Part shown: one piece after another, positions 10,054 to 21,339 of the stretch
Position numbering within the stretch: the stretch's first letter is position 1
How the letters are laid out: each line of letters begins with the position of its first letter
Origin: Liopterus haemorrhoidalis
Taxonomy: Eukaryota > Arthropoda > Insecta > Coleoptera > Dytiscidae
Direction: 5' to 3'
Assembly: GCA_963971575.1 (NCBI GenBank)
Contig: OZ020620.1
Coordinates: 39,222,924 to 39,286,923, forward strand
Length of the DNA: 64,000 nucleotides
Position numbers and translations under genes: made by a program
Notes under the pieces: model-generated
Seen by the model: only the letters and a program-made list of their open reading frames with translations
Told to the model about the DNA's origin: nothing
Database searches by the model: none

Positions 10054-11476
10054 AAGTAAACAGGGATAAGACTAAGGTAATGGTATTCAGTAAAGGAGGA
10101 AGAAGAAGAAAGAAGATAAAATGGGAATGGGGTGGCAGAGAAATAGAAGAGGTGAAGAGTATAAAATACCTAGGTTATGTACTAACGAGGAACAATGGGG
10201 CTGAACTACACATAAGGGAAAGAGTAAAGAAGGCAAGGATAGTCATGGGGAAGCTGTGGAGTATAGGAGAGAGGAACTTTAGCGACGATATTAGATGGAG
10301 ATTGAAGTTGTTTGACGCCGTGGTGAAAAACATCCTGCTATATGGGGTGGAAATTTGGGGATGGAATGAATGGGAGAAGGCAGAACGAGTACAGGAGAGG
10401 TATCTGAGATGGATCTTAGGGGTAGATAGAACAACACCAGGGTATATTGTAAGAGAAGAACTAAAAAGGGATAAGATGAAAGTGGGTACAGGAAGGAGGG
10501 CGGATAAGTACGAGGAGAAAGTTAGAATAGAAACAGACAAAAAAATAATGAGGGAATGCTGGGAGGAAAAAGCCAGAGAGGAACAGAAAGGAAGATGGTA
10601 CGCATGGGGGAAAATGAGAAAGGAGTATTACTGGATATGCGGAGTGGATGCGACAGAAGTGGAAAGGAGAAGAAAAAACGGGATATGCGTGATTGAGGAG
10701 TTGTGGAGGAGTGATAAGGAAGTGGGGGAGCAAGAAAGGACAGTCAGAATAGACAAATCAAGGAGCGCAGGGAGGTCAGAACTATAGGAGTAGCAAGCTA
10801 CTTGAAGGGAGAAAGAGGAAAGTCAGGAGGGAGAGTTAGGAGGATTGCGAGGCTAAGGTGCGGGAATGAAGAGAGAGGGAATAGATATTGGAGGAAACAG
10901 GAGGAAAAGATGTGCAGGATGTGCGGGGAGGAGGAGGAAGATATAGAGCACCTCGCGAAGAGGTGTAAAGAGATGACAGTATGGTCGGGGAGCACATTAG
11001 ACCTGTTGCACGAAGATGGAAGGGGGGAGAGGTGGGCGAGGGAATTAGAGGCAAGAAGGATGGAGATTGGGGAAGGATAACAGGAAGGGGTAAAGGAAAG
11101 AAGGAGGAGACCCGGTGGGAAGCAGAAGGGGAGAAATGGAAGGAAAGAAGGGGGTTGAGGTTACCTAGAAATGGGGAGGAAGGAAGGGAGATAGGAGGAG
11201 GGGTGAAGAAATGGTTGGAAGGGAAGAAAATGAAATAAAATAAATCAAAGATGGGCGAGCGAACAGGAAGCAAGAAGGAAGGAGATCGGAGAGGGAAACC
11301 AGAAGGAGAACAGGAAGAAGGAGAGGGATATTGGAGCAAGAAGATAGAAAAGAGAAAAAACATTGTAAATTGTAAATTGTAGTGGATTGTTATTTATTTA
11401 TTTTTGGATTGATTTTATTTGGGTTTATTTTTTGTAATGGTTAATACCCTGAACGCCGCAAGGCCTAGAGAATAAA

Positions 11477-11520
<44 letters not shown>
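10054..11520 (+). mobile_element. 5'-truncated LINE insertion with 12-bp TSD
   Basis: Flanked by ACAAGCCACCAG at 10042-10053 and 11521-11532, the variable-length TSD expected from target-primed reverse transcription. Codes for an RT thumb region (10080-10787; motifs SIKYLGYVLTRNNG, LLYGVEIWGW, YLRWILGVDRTTPGY). A frameshift near 10787 precedes a zinc motif CRMCGEEEEDIEHL (10802-11080). The purine-rich coding strand contrasts with the neighbours. It ends in GAATAAAGAA and a (TA)n tail. The type resembles LINEs common in ants. Confidence 0.92.
11472..11520. repeat. (TA)n tail of the LINE
   Basis: Uninterrupted TA dinucleotides ending exactly at the right TSD. It is probably the 3' tail of the inserted LINE rather than an independent microsatellite. 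Confidence 0.9.
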
Positions 11521-11523
<3 letters not shown>

Positions 11524-12184
11524 AGCCACCAGTAATATCTTGAATAATACAAATAATAAATTTATAATCATAACAGACTCATTAAGTGCCGTTGAATCCA
11601 TACAACAAATATATACCAAAAACAACCTGGTCCAGAAAATTCAAGATAACATCCATGAAATCCTCAGCAGAGGAAACGACTTGACCATCAGGTGGGTGCC
11701 ATCCCACTGTGCGATACAAGGAAATGAAAAACCTGATAAAGCAGCAAATACAGCTACAAATTTACATATAACAAACATTAAAGTACCTCACAGTGACATT
11801 AAGAATGAAATAGGTAGAACGGTGCTAGAAGAATGGGACAAAGCATGGAAAGAAATATATAACAATAAACTACGAGGAATAAAAGAGGACACAAAAAAAT
11901 GGCACACATTCAATAAAAGGAAACAACAAATAACGGTTACCAGATTGCGCATTGGCCATACTTTAGCAACCCATAAATATATACTGGATAAATCCGACCC
12001 CACCAAATGCAACTTATGTAACACCCAACTAACCGTTGAACATCTCCTGATCGCATGCCCAAAGTACTCAAGAGAACGACAGAAAAATAAAATGTATCGG
12101 AAGAATAGTATCGATACTAAAATCGCGATATCGAATGAAAAATGTCGACACTGGTATCGTATCAATAGTACCGCAACATCCCTA

Positions 12185-13139
12185 ATTATAAAGTGTTTAC
12201 CTATTGTAGTGTGATATAATCTAGAATAAGTATGCGGCACAATAATAGTGGTTGAGAACCACAGGTATAGCTATTATCTTTATCACTTTAAAACACATTG
12301 CTCAGTGGACAAGATTTTAAGTCTGGCGACTAACAGAACCCCCTAAAAATTCTCCACCACTGACCGTATACCAACAGTCATTCGTTAAAATAATATTTCC
12401 CCGTTCTCTTTCATTGGTTTCACTATGAGTGTTGGTTTTGTCCGGTCTGAATACCACTGAATGCGATTTTAAAAATACGAGTGCTTTTTCTAGGGATTTT
12501 TATTATTCGTCACAAAAGCTTTGCTACTTTTGTTAATTTTTTAGTTGCGGTTTTGAGTTTAATCTTTTATGAAAATTCCATTCAACCTGAGAATTTTTAT
12601 TCAAATTATTTATATTCTTAGTTTTTGAAAGAAAATAGAAAATAGAGTTCTTTTTTTATAGAAAATACTTGAAAAAGTAATTGTATAAAAAAAATGGAAA
12701 ATGTGTTTGAAATGAAGTTGATATAATTAAAATATCTCCATATCTACTTGGGCATTGTTAGTCGGGACTTTTGACGTCACTCACACAAAGCTCTCTCTGT
12801 TCTCAGATCATGTCAGCTATCTTTTATACCAACATGCGCTAGGTATAATAGTTGCGAAACGTGCCTATGCACCATATTTTACGTTGATCCTGCACTTGAT
12901 GATAATGGAATGGCATTTAACACACGTTTTCTTTATAAAAAAAAAATCATTTTAATCTGCAGCACCTATTTGTGAACCAAGGCAGATTCCAGATGGCGGT
13001 GAGAAAAGAGCGCCAAGTACGATAAAGATAACTAATTTTTACGACAGAGCTAAATACATATTTGTAGAATGGACCTTAATCTACAATTTGCCGCATCATA
13101 CGCGAATCTGTCACTTGATTTATAAGATATCGTCCATAA
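12185..13139. other. unassigned
   Basis: No recognisable gene. A GTGGTTGAGAACCAC motif near 12250 resembles hAT ends but is isolated. The 66-codon frame at 12755-12955 has no features I know. Confidence 0.4.
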
Positions 13140-13701
13140 TTAATTCTGTGACCCAAAAAAATTTTTGAAAAATGTTGGGAACATAAAACCGATGTTAAAT
13201 GTTTTTATTGATTTCAGGAATGCCTATGATAGCATTGTACGTGAAAAATTCTGGGACATCATGGACGAATTTGGCATCCCTAGTAAATTTATCAAGACAA
13301 CTATGGTGTGTGTGTCGGGATCCATAAACAGCGTGAAAGTAGGAAACCTTTTATCACAGCCTTTTGAAATTCATACTGGAGTCAAAAAAGGAGAAGCCAC
13401 CTCACCTTTGCTGTTCAACCTCGTGCTGAAGATGGTGTTAAGAAAATCCCAAGATACCAACCAACGTGGTCTAGAGTTGAATGGGTACCACAAGATTTTA
13501 GGGTATGCAGATGATCTGGATATTATTTCAAATAAAGTTGAAGACGTAATATACCTTACTAACCTTATTGATGTTGAAACTCGTAAAGTAGGAATCATCA
13601 GTAATGAAAAAACCAAGTATGAAAAAAAATGGACGTTGTCTTTGAAAAACTTAGTTCATTTTGAAAAGGGGTTATCTCTGCTAGAGAAAAAACAAATCTA
13701 G
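13140..13701 (+). pseudogene. LINE reverse transcriptase fragment (RTE-like)
   Basis: Contains the RT palm: NVFIDFRNAYDSIVREKFW (first catalytic Asp), HTGVKKGEATSPLLFNL (motif B region) and GYADDLDIIS (catalytic YADD). An upstream FEKCWEHK segment lies in another frame, so a frameshift occurs near 13190. The fingers, thumb and endonuclease are absent. The C-terminal part decays after 13620 and the foldback-like element follows. Assignment to an RTE-like branch is tentative. Confidence 0.85.
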
Positions 13702-13763
13702 TGGTCCCTCAGTTTACAAAAACTGTGTTATCCAGGTTAGGCCTCTCCCCTAGTTGTCTACAC

Positions 13764-14715
13764 TTTTTCCATTTATATTTCAGAAAAGAACAAGTTTATT
13801 TCAGAAAAGATCAATTGTAATTCAGATTAGTCAATTTGATTTCAGAAAATATCAAATGTATTTCAGATTAGTCAGTTTAATTTCAGAAAGCGTCAAATGT
13901 ATTTCAGATTAGTCAATTGAAATTCAGAAAATGTATATTGAAATTCAGAAAATGTCAAATGTATTTCAGAAATTGTCAAATGTATTTTAGAAATAGTCAA
14001 TGGTATTTCAGAAAGATACTGATTTATATTACACAGTTCTTATTATCAATTAGTCTGTGACAAAGGTAGCGTTTACGACATTATGACAATATGTTGTTAT
14101 AACAAAAAACTGCAATAATCGAACAGCGCTGGTGGGTTGCGTCCCACTGTTTGAGAAATACAATAAAGGGACAAAAGTGACAAAATATTTTATTGTAACC
14201 GGAAATATACATGTGTGCAAAAATTCAAGAAAATTTGTTCAAGAAAAGTGGATAAAAAATTTATTACAAGATTTGATCCAGACACAGACAAACATGAAAC
14301 CAAGCTAAATAAAACCGTGTTTATGTTCATTTTAAGAAATCTCTAAATTCTATGTATAACAGGTATAATATACCCCAAATTTTACCCCAAATACTCTACA
14401 TAAACTCATAAAAATAAAATTTCTTAAATGCGTTTTGAATTTTGAAAAAAAAAATAAATAAATAAATAAAATAAATACAATCTTAATATATAGCACAGAA
14501 ACAGATTATGAAATACAATTAACCGTTTCTGAATTACAATTGACATTTTCTGAATTACAATTGATGATTTCTGAAATACATTTGATATTTTCTGAATTTC
14601 AATCGACATTTTCTGAATTACAATTGACTAATCTGAAATACAACTGACATTTTCTGAAATCAAATTGACTAATCTGAAATACAATTGATCTTTTCTGAAA
14701 TACAACTGGAAAAGT
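13764..14715. mobile_element. foldback-like element with tandem-repeat arms
   Basis: The left arm (about 13770-14010) is a tandem of 11-12 units of about 20-22 bp of the type ATTTCAGAAAATGTCAATTG. The right arm (about 14508-14708) is 9-10 of the same units in reverse complement. The extreme ends read CTTTTTCCA and TGGAAAAG. The roughly 500 bp between the arms is AT-rich with no coding signal. Unit variants, such as ATTCAGATTAGTCAATT, occur in the same order from both outer ends, so the arms correspond unit by unit. This is the organisation of Foldback elements. Confidence 0.75.
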
Positions 14716-15371
14716 TGTAGTAGGTCTTCTGTTTTTCGTGGTTCTTCTCTGCAGATTCTACATATTTACTCCACCAGGGTTGATGTCTTATAAACATAAA
14801 AAAATACCACGTTACCCTAACTAATAATGCATGGAAGTTGAATAGTTTTTTATTTCTCCTGAAAATTTCCAAAAAATGGACATGATCCTTTTTCAAAATG
14901 ACTGATGCAATTACACTTTTCACCAATATAGAATTTCTCGGCCTTGCTGTAATAATTCTCAATTCCTAACAGCATTTAACCATGCCACGATACTCCTAAT
15001 TAATCCAGATGCATTGACTGTGATCTCGGCGTGTAATTATTGCATATATTGCTGGTAATACGTGTTTTCACTCGTGCCTCTTCAATAAGTGTTTATAAGA
15101 TTGTAATGTCGTGTTAACTGAATTTAACTTTAATTGAGATTGCTTTATCGCAAATAGTAATGATCCATTTATCTATTTTTACTATAATTATATACTATTT
15201 TATGATAGAGTCTTTATTTAATTATAACAAATTGTTTAGAATTGGATTTTAATCGAGAATAAAATACAATGTTACTAAAGAAAACAAATTGCTGTAAATA
15301 TAATTTACTAGGGTGACTGAAGAAAAATGCTTGGAGACTGCTGGAAAATATATAGTTAGCATGATGAGGCC
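14716..15371. other. unassigned
   Basis: A 97-codon minus frame (14669-14962) crosses the right foldback arm and is not convincing. Nothing else recognised. Confidence 0.4.
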
Positions 15372-15379
15372 ACCATAAC

Positions 15380-16483
15380 TAGGGATGGGAACGATATATC
15401 GATATATCGAAAATATCGATACTTTAGAAAAATATATCGATATTTTTATATCGATATTTCAAATGCGATATACCGCGCAAAATATCGATATTCGCACAAA
15501 ATATCGGTATTCTTGTATATTTTTTACATTTAAATATATGCTGTTCACTTTTCTAGAAACAAACTAATCCAAACAAGCTATTCCAAACGTTTAGGCGGAA
15601 CTAATTTTTGAAATCTATTAATTTTTATCAATTAATTCAGACTTTTGGTCATTTTGTTTAGGCTTTGAAAATCATGCTCACATTGCAAGTTCTAGATTAT
15701 ATTGATTGTCATTATAAAATGTCCTTTTCATTACATTTTAGTTTTTTGTCATTCTTAATAAAAATATCCCATTTATAAATTTTTTTGTCTTCAAAATATG
15801 GAAAAATGTATTAAAATATTTGACATATGTCATTCGTTTCCATGGTTTCACTGTTGGAATTTTAATTTTTCACATACCAAACCTGAAACATGAAATAACC
15901 CAAGCAAGGTCCCTTTTCGTGACAGCCTAAAATAACGAAATTTCCATTTAGTTCCGCCTAATCGTTTGGAATATCCTGTAAGACGAAATTTTGATTTCAA
16001 TAATTTGCACCTTTTAAATTGTCATGTTGGTATTAAAAAATTATAAAAAATGTCACTTTCTTAATAATGATCATAATCAATAAATCTAAAGTCGGTTTTA
16101 CAGTGCAAGGAATATATTTAATTGATATTTAAAGACCGTAATACACTATAAAAGTAACCAAAAAATCTGGTTTGTCCTTACAAAAGTGAACAGCATATAT
16201 ATATTTAATTAAGAGAGCTGTTAACAATGATAATATTAGAAAGTTGGTTGGTATCTGGGTGTGTACCAACTGTTAAGTGATTGTCTGTCAATTGGCGACT
16301 TCTTTTCCCGCCAAGCCAACCAAAAAATATGTAATTTATATATCTTACATATTACGTGTTAGTTATTTCGATATATCGAAAATATCGATATTTTTACTTC
16401 GATATATATCGAATATCGATATCACACTTACGATGTATCGAATCGCGCATATATCGATATTCAAAAATAAATTCCCATCCCTA
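15380..16483. mobile_element. hAT non-autonomous element with TATCGATA-rich ends
   Basis: Ends TAGGGATGGGAA and TTCCCATCCCTA with a perfect 8-bp TSD ACCATAAC (15372-15379, 16484-16491). About 100 bp inside each end consists of TATCGATA-type words, probably transposase-binding repeats. The 1.1-kb body is non-coding and hosts a TA-flanked MITE at 15581-15971. Open frames in the ends arise from the repeats. Confidence 0.92.
15581..15971. mobile_element. TA-flanked MITE (Tc1/mariner-type), nested
   Basis: Inverted ends TTCCAAACGTTTAGGCGG and CCGCCTAATCGTTTGGAA, with TA on both sides (15579-15580, 15972-15973). 391 bp, non-coding. Related fragments occur at about 31727-31860 (inside a hAT MITE) and 58860-58940. 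Confidence 0.82.
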
Positions 16484-16535
16484 ACCATAACTGACCGGAC
16501 AGTAGGAAACTGGTCTATAAATTTGGTCTGTAGAT

Positions 16536-16750
16536 TAGGGTGACCATTCGTCCCGCATTTTGATTTGGTGTCCCCAGGGCCGAATTTTGCTCTGTACTTA
16601 TATTTGGGAGGTGAAGACCTTTTTTTTGCTATTTACTTATATTTGGGAGGTGAGGACTTTTTTTTTGTTTGCTCTTCACTTATATTTCGGAAGTGACGAC
16701 CTTTTTTTGCTCCGTCCCGCATTGCCTTCTCCAAGAAAATGATCACCCTA
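16536..16750. mobile_element. hAT MITE (TAGGGTGACC family) with TSD
   Basis: 215 bp, ends TAGGGTGACCATTCG and CATGATCACCCTA-like, flanked by a perfect TSD CTGTAGAT (16528-16535, 16751-16758). The core contains three units of the GGGAGGTGAAGACC plus T-run minisatellite that is also found at 8402-8567 and in the copy at 57669. Confidence 0.92.
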
Positions 16751-17733
16751 CTGTAGATACGTCATTGAAATATAAATGGATACTAGTACGCTCATTTGAT
16801 TTTGTGCTACTGTTGGTGGACCCATGGACATCTCTTTCGAAATGAAGAGCCTCCTATTTGTGAAACGTGTAACACAGATTTGTCTATGTTATAAAATCAG
16901 CGTTTGTCATTGTTGTTTTAACGTTTTAACTTCGTCATTTTCCAGTCATTTACGAGGGTTACCTTTTATGATTTTATAAACGACCACTAGATGGCAATAT
17001 TGAAATGTGTCATTACTATATTTGTAAAATTTGACATTTGTTATTTTGAAATCAGTGGCAGCTTATAAATTGACCGAGTAGTTTGTTACCAGTGAGCGTT
17101 TAAAAAAGTTTGTGGAAAAAATGGATATTGCTCGTGAAGGTTTTCGTTGGATGATTTTTTACGATTTTAGTAAAGGCTCAACTCAACAACAATACATAGA
17201 TTAACTTCGTTCAACTTTTGGTAATGAAGCACCATCAGAAAAGACAGTCTACAATTGGTTTGCAGAATTTCGTCGTGGTCGTGCGTCCGTCAGTGATGAA
17301 TCTCGTGAAGGTCGACAAAAATCGGTTGTGATTCAAAAAAACATCGATGCTGTGCGCAAAATGATTGAAGAAGATCGGCATGTGACTTACCGTGAGATAG
17401 AGGCATCCTTTGGCATATTGCAGACTGCAATACATTTGATTTTGCATGAACATTTAGCTGTGAAAAAGATCTGTTCTCGATGGATTCTGCATAATTTGAC
17501 CGAAACTCAAAAAAGGTTCGTGTTGATTGGTGTAAGGGAATGCTAAAAAAAATCAACCTAGCACTACAAAATCTGTAAACAACACCGTTACAGGTGACGA
17601 AACTTGGATTTATTCATATGAACCGGAAAATAAGCAACAATCCACTGTTTGGGTCTTCCAATATGAACCGAAACCCACAAAAATTGTTCGTTCACGAAGC
17701 ACTTCCAAGAAAATATCACAACCATTCCTAGAG

Positions 17734-18537
17734 CATAGGTTCTCAAACTGGGGTACGCGTACCCCTGGGGGTACACGAAGTATCTATTGGGGGTACGCGA
17801 GATCATTCACATAAACATACACTCATAAAGCCATATATACAAGTATTATTTTAATTTATCAAAAATCTGCAGTCGTTTCCAAATTTGGAAAATTTCGTGT
17901 CGGAACATGAAACAAAAATTGACAATAATCTTATTAAAAATATTAAAATTCATTGTAAAATGCTCGCAGAATCTTTTGAAAAATATTTTCAAGAAGACTT
18001 TTCCGAAATGCTATGGATAAGGAATCCATTCGCTATTGAAAAGTATCCATCAAATCTCAATAATAATAATAAAGAGTCATTGATTGAAATATCGTGCGAT
18101 GGAGATTTAAAAATGAAGTTTAATGAATTGAAACTTGAAGAGTTCTGGCTCATGGCTAAAAGTGAATATCCAGAATTAGCCAAACAAGCATTATTGTTTT
18201 TAATACCTTTTTCAACAACTTATCTCTGTGAATGTGGGTTTTCCTCCATGGTGATTTTAAAAAACAAATATCGAAATAAATTAAATATCGATCCTAATAT
18301 GCGGTTAAAATTGAGTAATCGAGAGCCCGATATTGAATCACTTATTTCAAGCATGCAGCTTCCATCCTTCCCACTAAAGTTGGTAAGTGTATTTTCATGT
18401 ATGTTTTTTTCAGTCAAGTCTGCTTTGTTTAACAATTTTCAAATTGTTCCGATTTTTTTTTACCTTTTTGGGGGTACGCACCTTTTCTGGAATTGACATA
18501 AAGGGTACTCAAAAAAAAAAATGTTTGAGAACCTATG
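17734..18537 (+). mobile_element. hAT element inserted in mariner A copy 1
   Basis: Inverted ends CATAGGTTCTCAAA and TTTGAGAACCTATG with the subterminal GGGGTACGCGTACCCC motif. The right flank is CTTTAGAG (18538-18545); the left flank reads CCTAGAG, the same octamer with a small deletion as judged from mariner copy 2. The element carries a transposase C-terminal frame. Confidence 0.85.
17885..18496 (+). CDS. hAT transposase C-terminal part
   Basis: An open frame of about 200 codons with no proper start. Motifs FWLMAKSEYPELAKQALLFL, PFSTTYLCECGFSSM and KNKYRNKL match the C-terminal dimerisation region of Buster/ZBED5-like hAT transposases. The N-terminal zinc finger and most of the catalytic domain are missing, so it is a fragment. 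The tail after about codon 165 (18380) is non-homologous and runs toward the element end. Confidence 0.85.
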   Translation: MENFVSEHETKIDNNLIKNIKIHCKMLAESFEKYFQEDFSEMLWIRNPFAIEKYPSNLNNNNKESLIEISCDGDLKMKFNELKLEEFWLMAKSEYPELAKQALLFLIPFSTTYLCECGFSSMVILKNKYRNKLNIDPNMRLKLSNREPDIESLISSMQLPSFPLKLVSVFSCMFFSVKSALFNNFQIVPIFFYLFGGTHLFWN

Positions 18538-18960
18538 CTTTAGAGGATCGGAGACCAGTTAATGCTAAATGATATACAACAATTTGTTTGCCAGAAGCCA
18601 ACGACAAAATCAGGAAAAACAACCAAAAATGTCGCTCATCATAACAAGAGCTCATCATTCTTCATCATAACAAGCTCCCATACAGCACGTCAAACAATTG
18701 ATTATTTGAAGGAAAAAAAAACATCGAATAAATATCTCATTGCCCGGTATCACCAGATTTATCCCCTAACGACTTTTTTTTGTTCCCCAATGTCAAACAA
18801 AAAATGCGTGGTCAGCGATTTTCAATCAAGAAGCTGTTGAAACCCTCGAAAACGATTTTTGAGATACCAACTTCAGAGTGTAAAAAATTGAGAATTGTTT
18901 TTCACAACAGCACTCTCAGGCAGAAAGATATATACAAAAGTCAGATTCTTTCCTGACACA

Positions 18961-19824
18961 CTTCGTACACAGTTAAAAAAGTTCTCCCTGTTGTTAAATT
19001 GTAAAATATTTCCCCAGAGAGGATAGGTTATTACAGTTTTGACAGTTCACCACTGATCCTGCAGCCATCTCTATATTTTCCTCCAAGTTTCCTCCTAAAT
19101 GCAATTTATTATATTTCACATAAATTTAATTTCGTTATTGTCGTTAGTATCTCATGTTACATGTAATCCAAGTAACGCAATCTCCTGTTACGCTGCAATT
19201 AAAATCAGAACAAAATGCACATGATAAATTAAAATTGTTTGTCGTATTTCGTTGAAAAAGTAAAAGAGCATTAAATTTGTTTACGCTATAAATCGTCGTC
19301 TATCACGAAAGATGGATATGCGCTGCAACACTGCTCCTTTCTGCAACAAAAACAAAATGAACGAAAATGAATGAGTTTAAAACAAAGCGGTAAAAGTTAC
19401 CGGACCATGCTGGTCAAATGCAACTGCGGAAAACTACAAAGTATACCAGTGGCGTTACCAGGAAAAACTACATATTTTCACCCAATCAATGTAACCAGAA
19501 TTAGAAAAGTGGAATTCAGGACAAAACTAGACACAAACCCAATAAAGGCCATAATAGAAGGACAAGATTTCTTGATGTGATCTATGATGGTTGGGATATC
19601 TACATAGATTGAGCGAAGAAAACATATTTAAAAGAGATTTTCAGGCAAGAAAAATTAAGAAAATAAGACCGAGAGAAACTTGAAACAAATAAAGCTACAA
19701 CGAAGATAGGTATGAGGGAGAAATGCACAATGAACACAAAATGATAAAAGCAAATATGGAGAGCAAAGCAACAGAGTAACTAATTCAACTACAGTCTTGC
19801 ACCGCAGGTAGTAAAGCTCAAGCA
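18961..19824. other. unassigned
   Basis: No identified gene. A 69-codon frame (19371-19580, with a CNCGK motif) has a lysine-rich look but no family I know. Confidence 0.4.
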
Positions 19825-19832
19825 GTAAGTAT

Positions 19833-20625
19833 TAGAGATGGGTCGTTCATGAACGAACCGGCTCACTGAGCCGGCTCAGTACACTGACCGAAGTGACACG
19901 ATTCACCAAATTGAAATGAACCGGCTCACGGCTCACTGTATAGTTTCAAGTTTCAAGGATATGATTGGTCGGGCGATTGTGAGCAGTGACCGGAGTGATC
20001 CGGATCTGGATCGATGTCATGTTGAACTTCGCGAGAACTCGGCTTGTAATGTATTATCATAAAGTGTATTTTGTCATCAATTTGTAGGGCAGTTTATTTG
20101 AAACTAATAGGCTTAGTCTGTATTTTCTTACAACCATACTATAAAAAAAATATTAAAAATATTGCCCAAATCCCAGATGTCCGATTTATAAGGGCAATAA
20201 ACATCGCCATAAACTTAACACATCTGGTTTAAAATACAGTAGCTACATAAAGTGAATTGTTTGTTTCAAAAATGTTAGATAAGAGCCGGGGCTAAGCGAA
20301 GTTCTACCTACGAACGAACGACCGACCGACCTGTGTCTCGGAAACATGTTTACAGTTCATATAATGCAAGAGCCGGCTCTAAGTGACGTTCTACCTACGA
20401 ACGAACGACCGACCGACCGACCTGTGTCTCGGAAACATGTTTCCAGTTCATATAATGCAAGAGCCGGCTCTAAGCGACGTTCTACCTACGAAGGAACGAC
20501 CGACCTGTGTCTCGGAAACATGTTTACTTAACCGGATCACTGAGCAGGATCAATGAACCGGCTCAACAAACTGAACGACCTCCACTGATCCGGTTCCGCA
20601 AACTGAGCCGAAATTCCCATCTCTA
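19833..20625. mobile_element. hAT element with GAGCCGGCTC repeats, copy 1
   Basis: Ends TAGAGATGGGTCGTTC and TTCCCATCTCTA with a perfect 8-bp TSD GTAAGTAT (19825-19832, 20626-20633). Subterminal regions are filled with palindromic GAGCCGGCTC-type words. The right half holds three units containing GTTCTACCTACGAACG plus ACATGTTT. A longer inverted relative lies at 55859-56925 with eight such units. Confidence 0.92.
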
Positions 20626-20633
20626 GTAAGTAT

Positions 20634-21254
20634 GTAAGCAATACAAGCAATCTTTTTACTGTTTAACATTAAATACATGGGTAAACGGTTTTTAAATGAT
20701 GCACTTGGTATAGTTTCACAAATTGTTTTATTAAACATGCTGACTGCAGTTTCGGTATGTAATATCATTATCAAAGCTACAATGGGGCATCGGTCAAACG
20801 GGACGCAAGACATAGTAGAAGCTGTAGTAAAGCAATAGACAATTTAACGATAGCAGGAGACTAATATTAAAAATAAAGATATTCAGTTTTATCAGAATGA
20901 ATACAAACAAAAATATCCTGGAAAAATCACAAGAGAAACAGCGATTTTGGTAAGGAAAGTTTTATTTGATTATTCATTTATTTTTCTTTTATTGTTTGAC
21001 TTCAGAGTTATTTAGTACGTCAGGTGTTAATGAGTGTTTTTTCTTAACAGGTTCCTGTTTATACAGGGATAATAGAACCGGTTCAAACGTCGCACTGACC
21101 ACGTTGCTGTCATATCAATGGCCGGTACCCTATAAACGGAGAACTTACCTTTTCTGCCCTTATACGTTTATCTAGGTCTTGGGAACATATTATTTTAATT
21201 TATTAAGTTTCACACGTTCTCTTAATATAACATAACTATTAATTTACAAATTTC
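20634..21254. other. unassigned
   Basis: No recognisable gene; short open frames here lack any known motif. Confidence 0.4.
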
Positions 21255-21320
21255 CATGCCCTGACCAGGATTTGAAGCGAAATTGCCACCTCTACTCTAC
21301 CGGAGTCAGCTTACGGAAAA
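21255..21320 (-). repeat. possible SINE remnant with B box
   Basis: On the minus strand a GCTTCAAATCC word resembles a Pol III B box (GGTTCRANTCC). It is followed by TGGTCAGGGCATGG, and preceded by a GGTAGAGTAGAGG word that could be a degenerate A box. Too short to be sure. Confidence 0.3.
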
Positions 21321-21339
21321 TTTGCATAAATTTCATGAT

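Larger units (their letters stand above)
10025..12090 (+). pseudogene. I/Jockey-type LINE RNase H and C-terminal fragment, split by another LINE
   Basis: The frame reads ETYSILQATSNIL, broken only by the LINE inserted at 10054-11520. It continues with IIITDSLSAVESI, IRWVPSHCAIQGNEKPDKAA and a zinc motif CNLCNTQLTVEHLLIAC. The E, D, H and D of the RNase H active site are present; the first Asp lies outside the fragment. The frame is the same on both sides of the insert. A second copy of a related LINE lies at 24350-26470 on the other strand. The frame runs into hAT-like terminal sequence after about 12090. Confidence 0.88.
9793..12184. mobile_element. hAT-like ends (TATCGATA-rich) around LINE sequence
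   Basis: The left end TAGGGATATACGATAC and right end GTACCGCAACATCCCTA are inverted. Each is followed inward by many TATCGAT motifs, as in the bona fide hAT at 15380-16483. The flanking octamers (CTCACAAT, ATTATAAA) do not match, so the ends may come from different copies or have been reshuffled. The interior is an RNase H LINE fragment, itself interrupted. Confidence 0.5.
16950..18960 (+). pseudogene. mariner family A, copy 1 (split by a hAT)
   Basis: The plus frame starts MDIAREGFRW at 17121 with an in-frame stop near 17202. It continues with the helix-turn-helix region (KTVYNWFAEFRRGR, DAVRKMIEEDRHVTYREIEA) and a GDETWIYSYEP segment holding the first catalytic Asp. After the hAT insertion (17734-18537) a decayed C-terminal half follows, with an SSHTARQTIDYLKE segment. 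Copy 2 lies at 51722-53434. Both share about 100 bp upstream of the start. Frameshifts make it non-functional. Confidence 0.85.

Noticed and set aside
10836..11363. Long minus-strand open frame opposite the LINE
   Set aside because: The plus strand is strongly purine-rich LINE coding sequence; the minus frame is its Ser/Pro/Phe-rich shadow with no domain.
9793..12184. A single clean hAT insertion with 8-bp TSD
   Set aside because: The flanking octamers do not match, so I only call hAT-like ends with low confidence.
15385..15567. 60-codon frame in the hAT left end
   Set aside because: Generated by TATCGATA repeats.
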